64,000 nucleotides of DNA from Eggerthellaceae bacterium UBA3686 (lineage in GTDB: Bacteria; Actinomycetota; Coriobacteriia; Coriobacteriales; Eggerthellaceae), in NCBI GenBank assembly GCA_002371495.1, contig DFIX01000021.1, positions 55,131 through 119,130 on the forward strand. The letters run 5' to 3'. Position numbers and translations under genes: made by a program. Shown here one piece after another: positions 31,496 through 38,925 of the stretch. The notes under the pieces were generated by a model. It searched no databases. It was not told the DNA's origin and saw only the letters and a list, made by a program, of their open reading frames with translations. Numbering within the stretch: the first letter of the stretch is position 1; the number at the start of each line of letters is the position of its first letter.

Positions 31496-33397
31496 ATGCC
31501 CGACGACAAAAAGCAAGTCGCCATGAGCACGGTGGCGATGGAAGGCGCGCCGCGCGGATTGGGGTCGAAAAACCCCAAGCAAGGCAAGCGCATGACAGGT
31601 GCCCAGGCGATAATCGCTGCACTCGAGGCCGAAGGGGTCGATCTTCTGTTCGGTTACCCGGGCGGCCAAGCAATAAAAATCTACGATGCGCTTTACGATT
31701 CGACGCAGCTCAAGCACGTGCTCGCGCGTCATGAGCAAGGTGCCGTGCACGAGGCCGACGGTTATGCGCGCGCTACGGGCAATGTGGGTGTCGCGCTCGT
31801 AACCAGCGGCCCCGGCGCCACGAACACGGTGACGGGCATCGCCACGGCTTATATGGATTCCATCCCGCTCGTGGTCGTCACAGGCCAGGTGCCGCGGGCG
31901 GTTATCGGGTCTGACTCATTCCAGGAATCCGACATTGTTGGCATGACGATGTCGGTCGTGAAGCACAGCTACCTGCTGCTCTCGGCAGACGATATTGCGC
32001 GGACGTTTCGCGAGGCGTTCCACATCGCCAAGACAGGGCGCCCGGGCCCGGTGCTCATCGACGTGCCCTCCGACATCCTCAGCGCCGAAATTACGTTCGA
32101 ATACCCCGATGCTGTGAACATTCCCTCGTATCGCCCGACATACCGCGGTAACGCCAAGCAGATTCGCGCCGCGGCACGCCTCATTGCCGATGCCAGCAAA
32201 CCGGTGCTCTACGTGGGTGGCGGCGTGGTGTCGTCGGGCGCGTCGGCGCAGGCAACCGAGCTTGCGCGCATGATGCGCATCCCGACTGTTGTTACGCTCA
32301 TGGCAAAGGGGGCAATCCCGTCTTCGGAGCCGCTTAACTTGGGCGCCGTGGGCATGCATGGTTCGAAGTACGCAAACATGGCGCTCAACAGGTCCGATTT
32401 GATCATCGCATGTGGGGCGCGGTTCTCGGATCGCGTGACGGGGAGATTCGACGAGTTCGCACCAGAGGCTAAGGTCGTCCATATAGACATCGATCCTGCC
32501 GAAATCGGCAAAGTGCGCGAGGCGCAGGTGCCCATTGTGGGCGATGTGCGGCGCGTGCTCGACAGCCTGCTCGAGGAGCTCGCCCGCATTGAGGCAGCGC
32601 CCGACACGGCAGCATGGCTTTCCCAGATAGATGAATGGCGCACGCGGTTTCCGATGTACGACGAGCATGTCGAGGAGCCGGCGGGCGCGATTGTTCCCGA
32701 GGTAGCGATGCGCCAGCTTTCTCGTGCGCTCGACCCCGAGAGCACAATCGTCGTGACCGAGGTGGGGCAGCACCAGATGTGGGCTGCGCAGTTCGTCGAT
32801 CGCGAATTGCCGCGTACGTTCTTGTCATCGGGCGGCTTGGGCACGATGGGCTTCGGTTTTCCCGCGGCGGTTGGTGCCGCGATCGGGTGCCCTGGCAAGA
32901 CCGTCGTGTGCGTCGCTGGCGACGGGTCGTTTCAGATGAACCTGCAGGAAATGGCTACCGCCGCAATCAACAACGTGCCGGTGAAGGTCGTGGTGGTCGA
33001 CAACCGCGCGCTCGGCATGGTGCGCCAATGGCAGAAGCTGTTCTATGGAGGTCGCTACTCGGCGACCGAGCTCGATGATGTGCCCGATTTCGTGAAGCTC
33101 GCCGATGCGTACGGCTGGGGCGCCGAGCGCGTCGAGAGGCCCCAAGATGTTGAGGCGGCCTATGCGCGCATGCTTGCGACCGAGGGCCCGTATTTGCTCG
33201 ACCTGCGCATTCCGCGCGATCAGAGCGTGTTTCCCATGGTGGCGCCCGGGGGTGGGCTTTCCGAGGTCATCGGCGCCATCGACAGCGGCGCAGGGTTCCG
33301 CATCGTAGCCGAGCCCGACGGGGTTGGTTGGACGAACTGGGCGAGCCGCACCAATAAGGCTGCGGGCGGCGTCGGTGGTCGGGAAGGAGGTCGCTAA
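31496..33397 (+). CDS. ilvB: Acetolactate synthase large subunit
   Basis: Protein of 633 residues. A 30-residue N-terminal extension precedes the thiamine-diphosphate enzyme: FGYPGGQAIKIYDAL, catalytic Glu in ARHEQGAVHEADGYARATG, the FAD-binding middle domain (VGGGVVSSGA), and the ThDP/Mg motif GDGSFQMNLQE ... NN. It joins two pyruvates to acetolactate or pyruvate and 2-ketobutyrate to acetohydroxybutyrate. About 50 extra C-terminal residues are present. Start ATG 31496 follows GAAAGGGG. Its stop overlaps the ilvN start by one base. Confidence 0.95.
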   Translation: MPDDKKQVAMSTVAMEGAPRGLGSKNPKQGKRMTGAQAIIAALEAEGVDLLFGYPGGQAIKIYDALYDSTQLKHVLARHEQGAVHEADGYARATGNVGVALVTSGPGATNTVTGIATAYMDSIPLVVVTGQVPRAVIGSDSFQESDIVGMTMSVVKHSYLLLSADDIARTFREAFHIAKTGRPGPVLIDVPSDILSAEITFEYPDAVNIPSYRPTYRGNAKQIRAAARLIADASKPVLYVGGGVVSSGASAQATELARMMRIPTVVTLMAKGAIPSSEPLNLGAVGMHGSKYANMALNRSDLIIACGARFSDRVTGRFDEFAPEAKVVHIDIDPAEIGKVREAQVPIVGDVRRVLDSLLEELARIEAAPDTAAWLSQIDEWRTRFPMYDEHVEEPAGAIVPEVAMRQLSRALDPESTIVVTEVGQHQMWAAQFVDRELPRTFLSSGGLGTMGFGFPAAVGAAIGCPGKTVVCVAGDGSFQMNLQEMATAAINNVPVKVVVVDNRALGMVRQWQKLFYGGRYSATELDDVPDFVKLADAYGWGAERVERPQDVEAAYARMLATEGPYLLDLRIPRDQSVFPMVAPGGGLSEVIGAIDSGAGFRIVAEPDGVGWTNWASRTNKAAGGVGGREGGR

Positions 33398-33897
33398 TGC
33401 GCGCCACGAAGAATCACAATGTGCTTTCGGTTCTCGTCGAGAACCGGCCAGGCGTGCTCATGCGCGTTGTGGCGCTCATCTCGCGCCGCGGCTTCAACAT
33501 CGAATCGCTTTCGGTGGGCCCGACCGAAGACCCCACGCGTTCGCGCATCACGATCATCGCCGACGTGGACGATGAGGCGTGGGAGCAGATTACCAAGCAG
33601 TTGAACAAGCTCGTGGTCGTGCATAAGATAACCGATCTCACCGACGAGCCTTCCATCGAGCGCGAGCTCGTGCTGTTCAAGGTCAATGCGCCCGCCGAAC
33701 GGCGCAGCGAAGTAATCGAGATAGCCAACCTGTTCCGCGCAAAGATTGTCGACGTGGGTCGCGGGTCGCTTACCATCGAAGCCACGGGCGACGAGTCCAA
33801 GATGCAGGGTATGGAGGACCTCCTGCGCGCTTACGGCATCCGTGAGATCACCCGCACTGGCAAGATCGCCATGTCACGCAACTCGAAAGAGGAATAA
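33397..33897 (+). CDS. ilvN: Acetolactate synthase small (regulatory) subunit
   Basis: Protein of 166 residues. The N-terminal ACT domain (LSVLVENRPGVLMRVVALIS, then RRGFNIESLSVGPTED) binds valine in relatives; a C-terminal ALS_ss domain follows (FRAKIVDVGRGSLTIEATGD). It activates the large subunit and gives feedback control. ATG overlaps the ilvB stop (TAATG), so expression is coupled. A short repeat GGGAAGCAAAGG / CCTTGCTTCCC hairpin at 33898-33934 separates it from convergent leuB. Confidence 0.95.
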   Translation: MRATKNHNVLSVLVENRPGVLMRVVALISRRGFNIESLSVGPTEDPTRSRITIIADVDDEAWEQITKQLNKLVVVHKITDLTDEPSIERELVLFKVNAPAERRSEVIEIANLFRAKIVDVGRGSLTIEATGDESKMQGMEDLLRAYGIREITRTGKIAMSRNSKEE

Positions 33898-33934
33898 AGG
33901 GAAGCAAAGGGGAGTATCCCCCTTGCTTCCCTTG

Positions 33935-35002
33935 CTATTGCAGGATGTCCGCTGCGATGAGGTCGCCCATTTGGGCGCAAGATACGGTCGCCTCGTCTGG
34001 TTTGGCTATGTCGGAGGTGCGATAGCCGGCTTCCAGCACGGTGTCGACGGCCCATTCGATTGCATTGGCCTCGCTGGTCAAACCGAAGCTGTAGCGCAGC
34101 ATCATCGCGGCTGACAATATGGTGGCAATCGGGTTGGCAATGCCCCTGCCCGCGATGTCGGGCGCGCTTCCGTGGATGGGCTCGTACAATCCGAGGGTGC
34201 CCTCGCCGAGCGATGCGGAAGGCAGCATGCCGATCGAACCGGTGATGCAGCTGGCTTCGTCTGACAGGATGTCACCGAACAGGTTGCCGGTCAGGATTAC
34301 GTCGAACTGCCCAGGATTCAGCACGAGCTGCATGGATGCGTTATCGACGTACAGGTAGTCGGTGACGATGTCGGGGTATTCTGGCGCTATGCGCTCGATG
34401 GTTTCGCGCCACACTCGGCTGGTTTCCAGGATGTTAGCCTTGTCGACGCAGGTCACATGGTTGCGGCGCTGGGCTGCGAGCGCGTAGGCGCGGTGTGCGA
34501 TGCGCTCGATTTCGGGGATGGTGTAGTTCATGTCGTCGTGGCCGGTGCCATCTGCGTCGCGGTGCTTCTTGCCGAAGTACACGTCGCCAGTCAGTTCGCG
34601 GCAGACAATAAGGTCGAGGCCGTCGCCGAGGCGCTCGGGTTTCAGGGGGCATGCGTCTGCGAGCGGGGCATAGAGCTTGGCTGGCCTTATGTTGGCGTAC
34701 GCGCCGAGCGCTTTGCGGATGCCGAGCAGCCCGACTTCGGGGCGTATGCTGGGGTCGAGCGAGTCCCATTGCGGGCCGCCGACCGCCCCCATGAGCACGG
34801 CGTCCGATGCCAAGCAGGCGTCGATGGTGTCTTGCGGCAGCGGAATCCCCAGCTCGTCGATGGCTGCACCGCCGATAAGCTGCTCGTCGTACAGGAATTG
34901 ATGGCCGTATTTCTCGCCAATTGCGTCAAGGCATTTGCACGCTTCGTCGATGATCTCGGGTCCGATGCCGTCGCCTTTAAGCAATACGATACGGTAATCC
35001 AT
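33935..35002 (-). CDS. leuB: 3-isopropylmalate dehydrogenase
   Basis: Protein of 355 residues, full length. MDYRIVLLKGDGIGPEIIDE opens the fold; VGGPQWD, the substrate-binding arginines in RPAKLYAPL and the metal/NAD region DEASCITGSIGMLPSASLG, then EPIHGSAPDIAG, are the family signatures. It oxidises and decarboxylates 3-isopropylmalate; in a citramalate organism it may also process methylmalate. Third gene of leuC-leuD-leuB on the minus strand, after a 36-bp gap. Confidence 0.96.
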   Translation of the reverse strand: MDYRIVLLKGDGIGPEIIDEACKCLDAIGEKYGHQFLYDEQLIGGAAIDELGIPLPQDTIDACLASDAVLMGAVGGPQWDSLDPSIRPEVGLLGIRKALGAYANIRPAKLYAPLADACPLKPERLGDGLDLIVCRELTGDVYFGKKHRDADGTGHDDMNYTIPEIERIAHRAYALAAQRRNHVTCVDKANILETSRVWRETIERIAPEYPDIVTDYLYVDNASMQLVLNPGQFDVILTGNLFGDILSDEASCITGSIGMLPSASLGEGTLGLYEPIHGSAPDIAGRGIANPIATILSAAMMLRYSFGLTSEANAIEWAVDTVLEAGYRTSDIAKPDEATVSCAQMGDLIAADILQ

Positions 35003-35038
35003 AGTTTCTTCCTTTCGGGGTTTGCAAGACGCTTTGCA

Positions 35039-35557
35039 TTATATGCCCTCCGTCGCGCCCTTTTCTTCGGCTGCGCGAGCCTTCAAGCTGTTGAAAAGCC
35101 CGTCGTTGTCGATGATGTCTTGGATGAACTTGGGAAACGGCTGCGATTGGAACGACTTTCCTGTACTGAGGTCCTCGATGGTTCCCGTTTCGAAATCAAC
35201 CGAGACCTCATTGCCTATCCCGATATTCTCAGCCGCCTCGGTGCTCTCGAGGATAGGAAGCCCGATATTGATGGCATTGCGGTAGAAGATTCGCGCGAAA
35301 CTCGATGCGATGATGCAGCTGATGCCGCTGTCTTTCAGCACGCGCGGAGCATGCTCGCGCGACGAACCGCACCCGAAGTTGCGTCCCGCCACGATTATGT
35401 CGCCTGGTCTCGCTTTCTGCACGAACGATGTGTCGATATCCTCCATCGCGTGCGAGGCGAGCTCTTCGGCATCGGCGATGTTCAGGTAGCGCGCCGGGAT
35501 GATGACGTCGGTATCGACGTTGTCGCCGTATTTGAAAACCGTTCCCTTTACTCTCAT
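35039..35557 (-). CDS. leuD: Isopropylmalate isomerase small subunit
   Basis: Protein of 172 residues of the short archaeal-type LeuD. MRVKGTVFKYGDNVDTDVII is the standard start, then the signature RNFGCGSSREHAP with the swivelling-domain residues. With LeuC it isomerises 2- to 3-isopropylmalate (and citramalate in the cimA route). Start ATG 35557 follows GAGAGG; upstream codons belong to the palindrome at 35576. Confidence 0.95.
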   Translation of the reverse strand: MRVKGTVFKYGDNVDTDVIIPARYLNIADAEELASHAMEDIDTSFVQKARPGDIIVAGRNFGCGSSREHAPRVLKDSGISCIIASSFARIFYRNAINIGLPILESTEAAENIGIGNEVSVDFETGTIEDLSTGKSFQSQPFPKFIQDIIDNDGLFNSLKARAAEEKGATEGI

Positions 35558-35575
35558 AACCCATCCTCTCTCGTA

Positions 35576-35614
35576 AAAATGTGTAAAAGGGGTCTGACCC
35601 CTTTTACACATTTT
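35576..35614. repeat. REP-like 39-nt perfect palindrome overlapping the leuC stop
   Basis: AAAATGTGTAAAAGGGG, TCTGA, CCCCTTTTACACATTTT. On the minus strand the leuC protein ends Asn-Val-TAA inside this repeat, as the ligase does at 5975. It lies between leuC and leuD in one operon, so it cannot be a full terminator for leuC. Confidence 0.9.
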
Positions 35615-36863
35615 GAGGATCTACAATGTGGCCGGCGATGGCCGATGCCGCAGCAACGGCTGGGCTAGCGAGGTACACCTCGCTTTCGGGATGGCCCATA
35701 CGCCCCACGAAGTTGCGGTTGGTGGTGGCAATGGCGCGCTCGCCAGCGGCGAGGATGCCCATGTGCCCGCCAAGGCACGGGCCGCACGTGGGCGTGCTGA
35801 CGACTGCGCCCGCCTCGATGAAGGTCTCAACCAACCCTTCGCGCACGCACTGCAGGTAGATATCCTGCGTGGCGGGAATTACGATGGTGCGTACCCGGGG
35901 ATGCACGCGTTTGCCGGTGAGCACCTGGGCCGCGATGCGCATGTCCGAGATGCGGCCGTTCGTGCAGCTGCCGATGACGCATTGGTCGAGCTCGACGCTT
36001 GTGAGCTCCGATGCCGGCCGTGCGTTTTCGGGCAAATGAGGCATTGCGACGGTTGGTGGTATGGCACCGAGGTCGACCTCGATAACCTGCTCGTAGGCAG
36101 CGTCGGGATCGGCGCAGAATTCGACGGCCGGGCGAATTGCCCTGCCGTTCAGGTATGTGCACGTTGCGCCGTCGACGGGGAAAATACCGTTCTTGGCCCC
36201 TGCTTCGATTGCCATGTTGCAGATGGTAAGGCGGTCGTCCATCGAAAGGGAAGCCACGCCGGTGCCGCTGAATTCCATGCTCTTGTACAGCGCCCCGTCC
36301 ACGCCGATTTTCCCGATAATCCACAAGATGACGTCTTTGCCCGACACCCAGGGCTGAAGCTCGCCCGAAAGCTCGAAGCGAATGGCTTCCGGCACGCGAA
36401 ACCACGATCGTCCGGTTGCCATGGCAGCCGCGATGTCAGTTGATCCCACGCCAGTCGAAAACGCGCCGAGGGCGCCGTAGGTACAGGTATGGCTGTCTGC
36501 GCCGACAACCAGGTCGCCTGCGGTCACGAGCCCCTGTTCGGGTAGAAGCGCGTGCTCGATGCCCATAGCGCCCACGTCAAAGAAGAGCTCGAGGTCGTGG
36601 GCGTTGGCGAAATCGCGGCAGAGCTTGCATTGCTCAGCGCTCTTTATGTCTTTGTTCGGCGCGAAATGGTCGAGCACCAAACAGACCTTGGACTTATCGA
36701 AGACCCGGTCAAGGCCATTGTCCCTCAAAGCACGTATGGCCATGGGGGCAGTCACGTCGTTCGCGAGCGCCAAATCGATGCGAGCCTCGATAAGCTGGCC
36801 GGGCGTTACTTCTTCCAATCCCGCATGGGCTGCGAGAATCTTCTGCGTCATGGTCATCCCCAT
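35604..36863 (-). CDS. leuC: Isopropylmalate isomerase large subunit
   Basis: Protein of 419 residues of the aconitase-superfamily LeuC type used by archaea and clostridia. DSHTCTYGALGAF, the cluster cysteine in IGSCTNGRISDM and the pair in STPTCGPCLGGH bind the 4Fe-4S cluster. ATG 36863 is 7 nt after GAAAGGG; two more ATGs follow within 12 bp. The last two residues and the stop come from the repeat at 35576. First gene of leuCDB; divergent from the Leu-leader/leuA-like unit. Confidence 0.95.
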   Translation of the reverse strand: MGMTMTQKILAAHAGLEEVTPGQLIEARIDLALANDVTAPMAIRALRDNGLDRVFDKSKVCLVLDHFAPNKDIKSAEQCKLCRDFANAHDLELFFDVGAMGIEHALLPEQGLVTAGDLVVGADSHTCTYGALGAFSTGVGSTDIAAAMATGRSWFRVPEAIRFELSGELQPWVSGKDVILWIIGKIGVDGALYKSMEFSGTGVASLSMDDRLTICNMAIEAGAKNGIFPVDGATCTYLNGRAIRPAVEFCADPDAAYEQVIEVDLGAIPPTVAMPHLPENARPASELTSVELDQCVIGSCTNGRISDMRIAAQVLTGKRVHPRVRTIVIPATQDIYLQCVREGLVETFIEAGAVVSTPTCGPCLGGHMGILAAGERAIATTNRNFVGRMGHPESEVYLASPAVAAASAIAGHIVDPQNV

Positions 36864-37044
36864 AAGCAAGCCCTTTCTGAACGCTTTACTGTAGTGTAGT
36901 GCATGCAGGGCGTCGTGGGACTAACAAGTGCGCATAGCCCAGGAAGAAAGGCGAGGGGAAGCCGAAAGGCGTCTTTTTGCGGCCGTTTCTGTTCGCCGCT
37001 TGTGCGTGTTCGAGCTTTTTTCGCCAAATGTAAGCAAAAATGGT

Positions 37045-37050
37045 TATACT
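37045..37050 (+). promoter_or_regulatory. -10 box of the leucine leader unit
   Basis: TATACT 12 nt before the leader ATG; the -35 is poor. The transcript would have only a few bases before the leader peptide. Bases 36864-37044 hold the two divergent promoter regions and nothing else clear. Confidence 0.45.
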
Positions 37051-37061
37051 TGCATACCAGC

Positions 37062-37175
37062 ATGAATGACGCGCAGGCACATATTTTCCGTTCGCGCCCC
37101 GAGGCCTATCTTGCCTTGGCCTCATTGCGTCTTCTGTCTGGTAACGAGGCGCTTCTTAACCTGCTGCTTATCTAG
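37062..37175 (+). CDS. leuL: Leucine-rich leader peptide (attenuator)
   Basis: A 37-codon reading frame: MNDAQAHIFRSRPEAYLALA, then SLRLLSGNEALLNLLLI and TAG. Ten of the last 22 residues are Leu, in runs near the end. It precedes the leuA-like gene by 226 bp in the same direction. Leu-rich leaders before leuA are known in actinobacteria, where stalled ribosomes change the fold of the leader RNA. The exact antiterminator is not resolved: 37176-37368 has GC-rich stretches but no sure terminator with a T run. Confidence 0.75.
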   Translation: MNDAQAHIFRSRPEAYLALASLRLLSGNEALLNLLLI

Positions 37176-37401
37176 GCGCGCTCGCGTTTTGTTCCCGCGG
37201 GTCTGCGCCTTATAAATTTCCAAACCGTTACTTTTGCCTCCATGAGGTTGGTTGCCGTTTACAATCGTGGAGCTTACTTGCTAAACGCTCGCGTACGAGC
37301 TGGGTTTATTATGAATAGCGTTGCCCGTCGCCCCGTGAAGATCCGATGCGGCCGAAGGGAACGAGGCGATGCCGAGCAGAAATAGGAAGGTTGAAATCAA
37401 C

Positions 37402-38817
37402 ATGAGGGAAATACGCATTAGCGATGTGACCATGCGCAGGGCAGCGAGCAACAAGGAATTGTCGCTGTCTTTCAAGGAGAAGCTGGAAATGGCCAAGCTC
37501 CTCGATCATCTGGGCGTTTCCACCATCGAGGTGGAGGGAATCGAGAGCGCCAAAGCCGATAGTCTGCGCATCAAGTCGCTTGCATCGCTCGTGCGCAACA
37601 GCGCGCTCGCCGTGCCCGTGAAGATGAACGTCGAGAACATCGATCTGGTGTGCAACGCCCTTAAAGACGCCGTGCACCCGCGTCTAATCGTGAAAGCCGC
37701 TGTAAGCCCAGCCCGCATGGAATACGTTTATCGCAAGAAGGCCGATGCGATGCTTGAAGACGTCGCCACGACGATTTCCGAATGCCGCAAGCGCGTCGAC
37801 GAGGTGGACTTCATTGCGAACGACGCCACGCGTGCGGATGGCGCTTACCTGCGCCAAGTCGTTTCGTGCGCCATCCAGGCGGGCGCGACGACTGTAACGA
37901 TCTGCGATGCTGCAGGCAACATGCTGCCCGACGAGTTTGCCGAGTTCATCCGTTCGCTGAAGGCCGATATTCCGGCCCTTGCCGACGTGACGCTGGGCAT
38001 TTCGTGCAACAACGCGCTGTACATGGCCGATGCGTGCGCCATCGCCGGCATCATCGAGGGCGTGGGCGAGGTGAAAGCCACAACGTACCCGATGGACGTG
38101 GTCTCGCTTGGTCGCCTGAGCAAGATCCTGGCCGACAAAGCCGACGCGTGCCAGGCCACGACCACCGTGCGCACGACCGAGCTCAAGCGCGCCATCAGCC
38201 AGGTATCGTGGATTTGCGAGTCGGGCCGTTCGCAGTACTCTCCGTTCGAAACGGGCGTGCGCGAGGCCGATGAGTCTATTGTTCTGACCGAGCGCGATGA
38301 CCAGGAAGCGGTTATGCAGTGCGTGTCCAGGCTCGGCTACGATCTGTCGTTGGAAGATCAGGCTGCCGTATACGAGGCGTTCCAGCGCGTAGCTTCCAAG
38401 AAGGAAAGCGTGGGCAGCCGCGAGCTCGACGCCATTGTGGCATCCGCTGCGCTGCAGGTGCCTGCGACCTACGTGCTCGAGAGCTACGTCATAAATTCGG
38501 GCAATCAGATAAAGGCCACGGCCAACATCTGCATGCGCAAGGACGAGGAGACGCTGCAGGCCGTCTGCATGGGCGATGGGCCAATCGACGCAGCGTTCCT
38601 GGCGCTCGAGCAGCTGGCGGGGCAGCACTACGAGCTGGACGACTTCCAGGTAAACTCCGTCACCCAAGGCCAGGAGGCCATGGGTGAGACCGTGGTGAAG
38701 CTCATCTGGGAGGGCAAGGTGTATTCCGGTCGCGGCATCTCGACCGATATCATCGGCTCGAGCATCCGTGCGTACGTGAATGCGCTTAACAAGATTGTCT
38801 ACGAAGAGCAGAACTAG
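37402..38817 (+). CDS. LeuA paralogue lacking the catalytic metal ligands
   Basis: Protein of 471 residues with an HMGL-like TIM barrel and a C-terminal LeuA dimer/allosteric domain (GRGISTDIIGSSIRAYVNAL). The catalytic TLRDGEQ is replaced by VTMRRAASN: Arg12 stays but the metal Asp becomes Arg13. The HxH metal site (HCHND in cimA of this window) is SCNNA (201-205), so both His are lost, and the NGxGERxGN helix is absent. It is thus probably not a normal isopropylmalate synthase; it could be a regulator, or act on another substrate. ATG 37402 (AGGAAGG 11 nt before) is preferred over 37369. It lies under a Leu leader. Confidence 0.85.
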   Translation: MREIRISDVTMRRAASNKELSLSFKEKLEMAKLLDHLGVSTIEVEGIESAKADSLRIKSLASLVRNSALAVPVKMNVENIDLVCNALKDAVHPRLIVKAAVSPARMEYVYRKKADAMLEDVATTISECRKRVDEVDFIANDATRADGAYLRQVVSCAIQAGATTVTICDAAGNMLPDEFAEFIRSLKADIPALADVTLGISCNNALYMADACAIAGIIEGVGEVKATTYPMDVVSLGRLSKILADKADACQATTTVRTTELKRAISQVSWICESGRSQYSPFETGVREADESIVLTERDDQEAVMQCVSRLGYDLSLEDQAAVYEAFQRVASKKESVGSRELDAIVASAALQVPATYVLESYVINSGNQIKATANICMRKDEETLQAVCMGDGPIDAAFLALEQLAGQHYELDDFQVNSVTQGQEAMGETVVKLIWEGKVYSGRGISTDIIGSSIRAYVNALNKIVYEEQN

Positions 38818-38836
38818 CGAAGGACACGTGCGGAGA

Positions 38837-38904
38837 CTGGCGATTTGGGGAGACTCCCCTTTTTGTCAGGCCTGACAAAAAGGGGAGTCTCCCCAAATCG
38901 CCAG
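38837..38904. repeat. 68-bp perfect palindrome without a loop
   Basis: 38837-38870 is the exact reverse complement of 38871-38904 (34-bp arms, centre AGGCCT). It contains smaller nested palindromes (GGGGAGACTCCCC). It lies 19 bp after the leuA-like stop and 8 bp before the next ribosome-binding site. Confidence 0.95.
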
Positions 38905-38925
38905 GTGCGAATAAGGAGTATGAAG

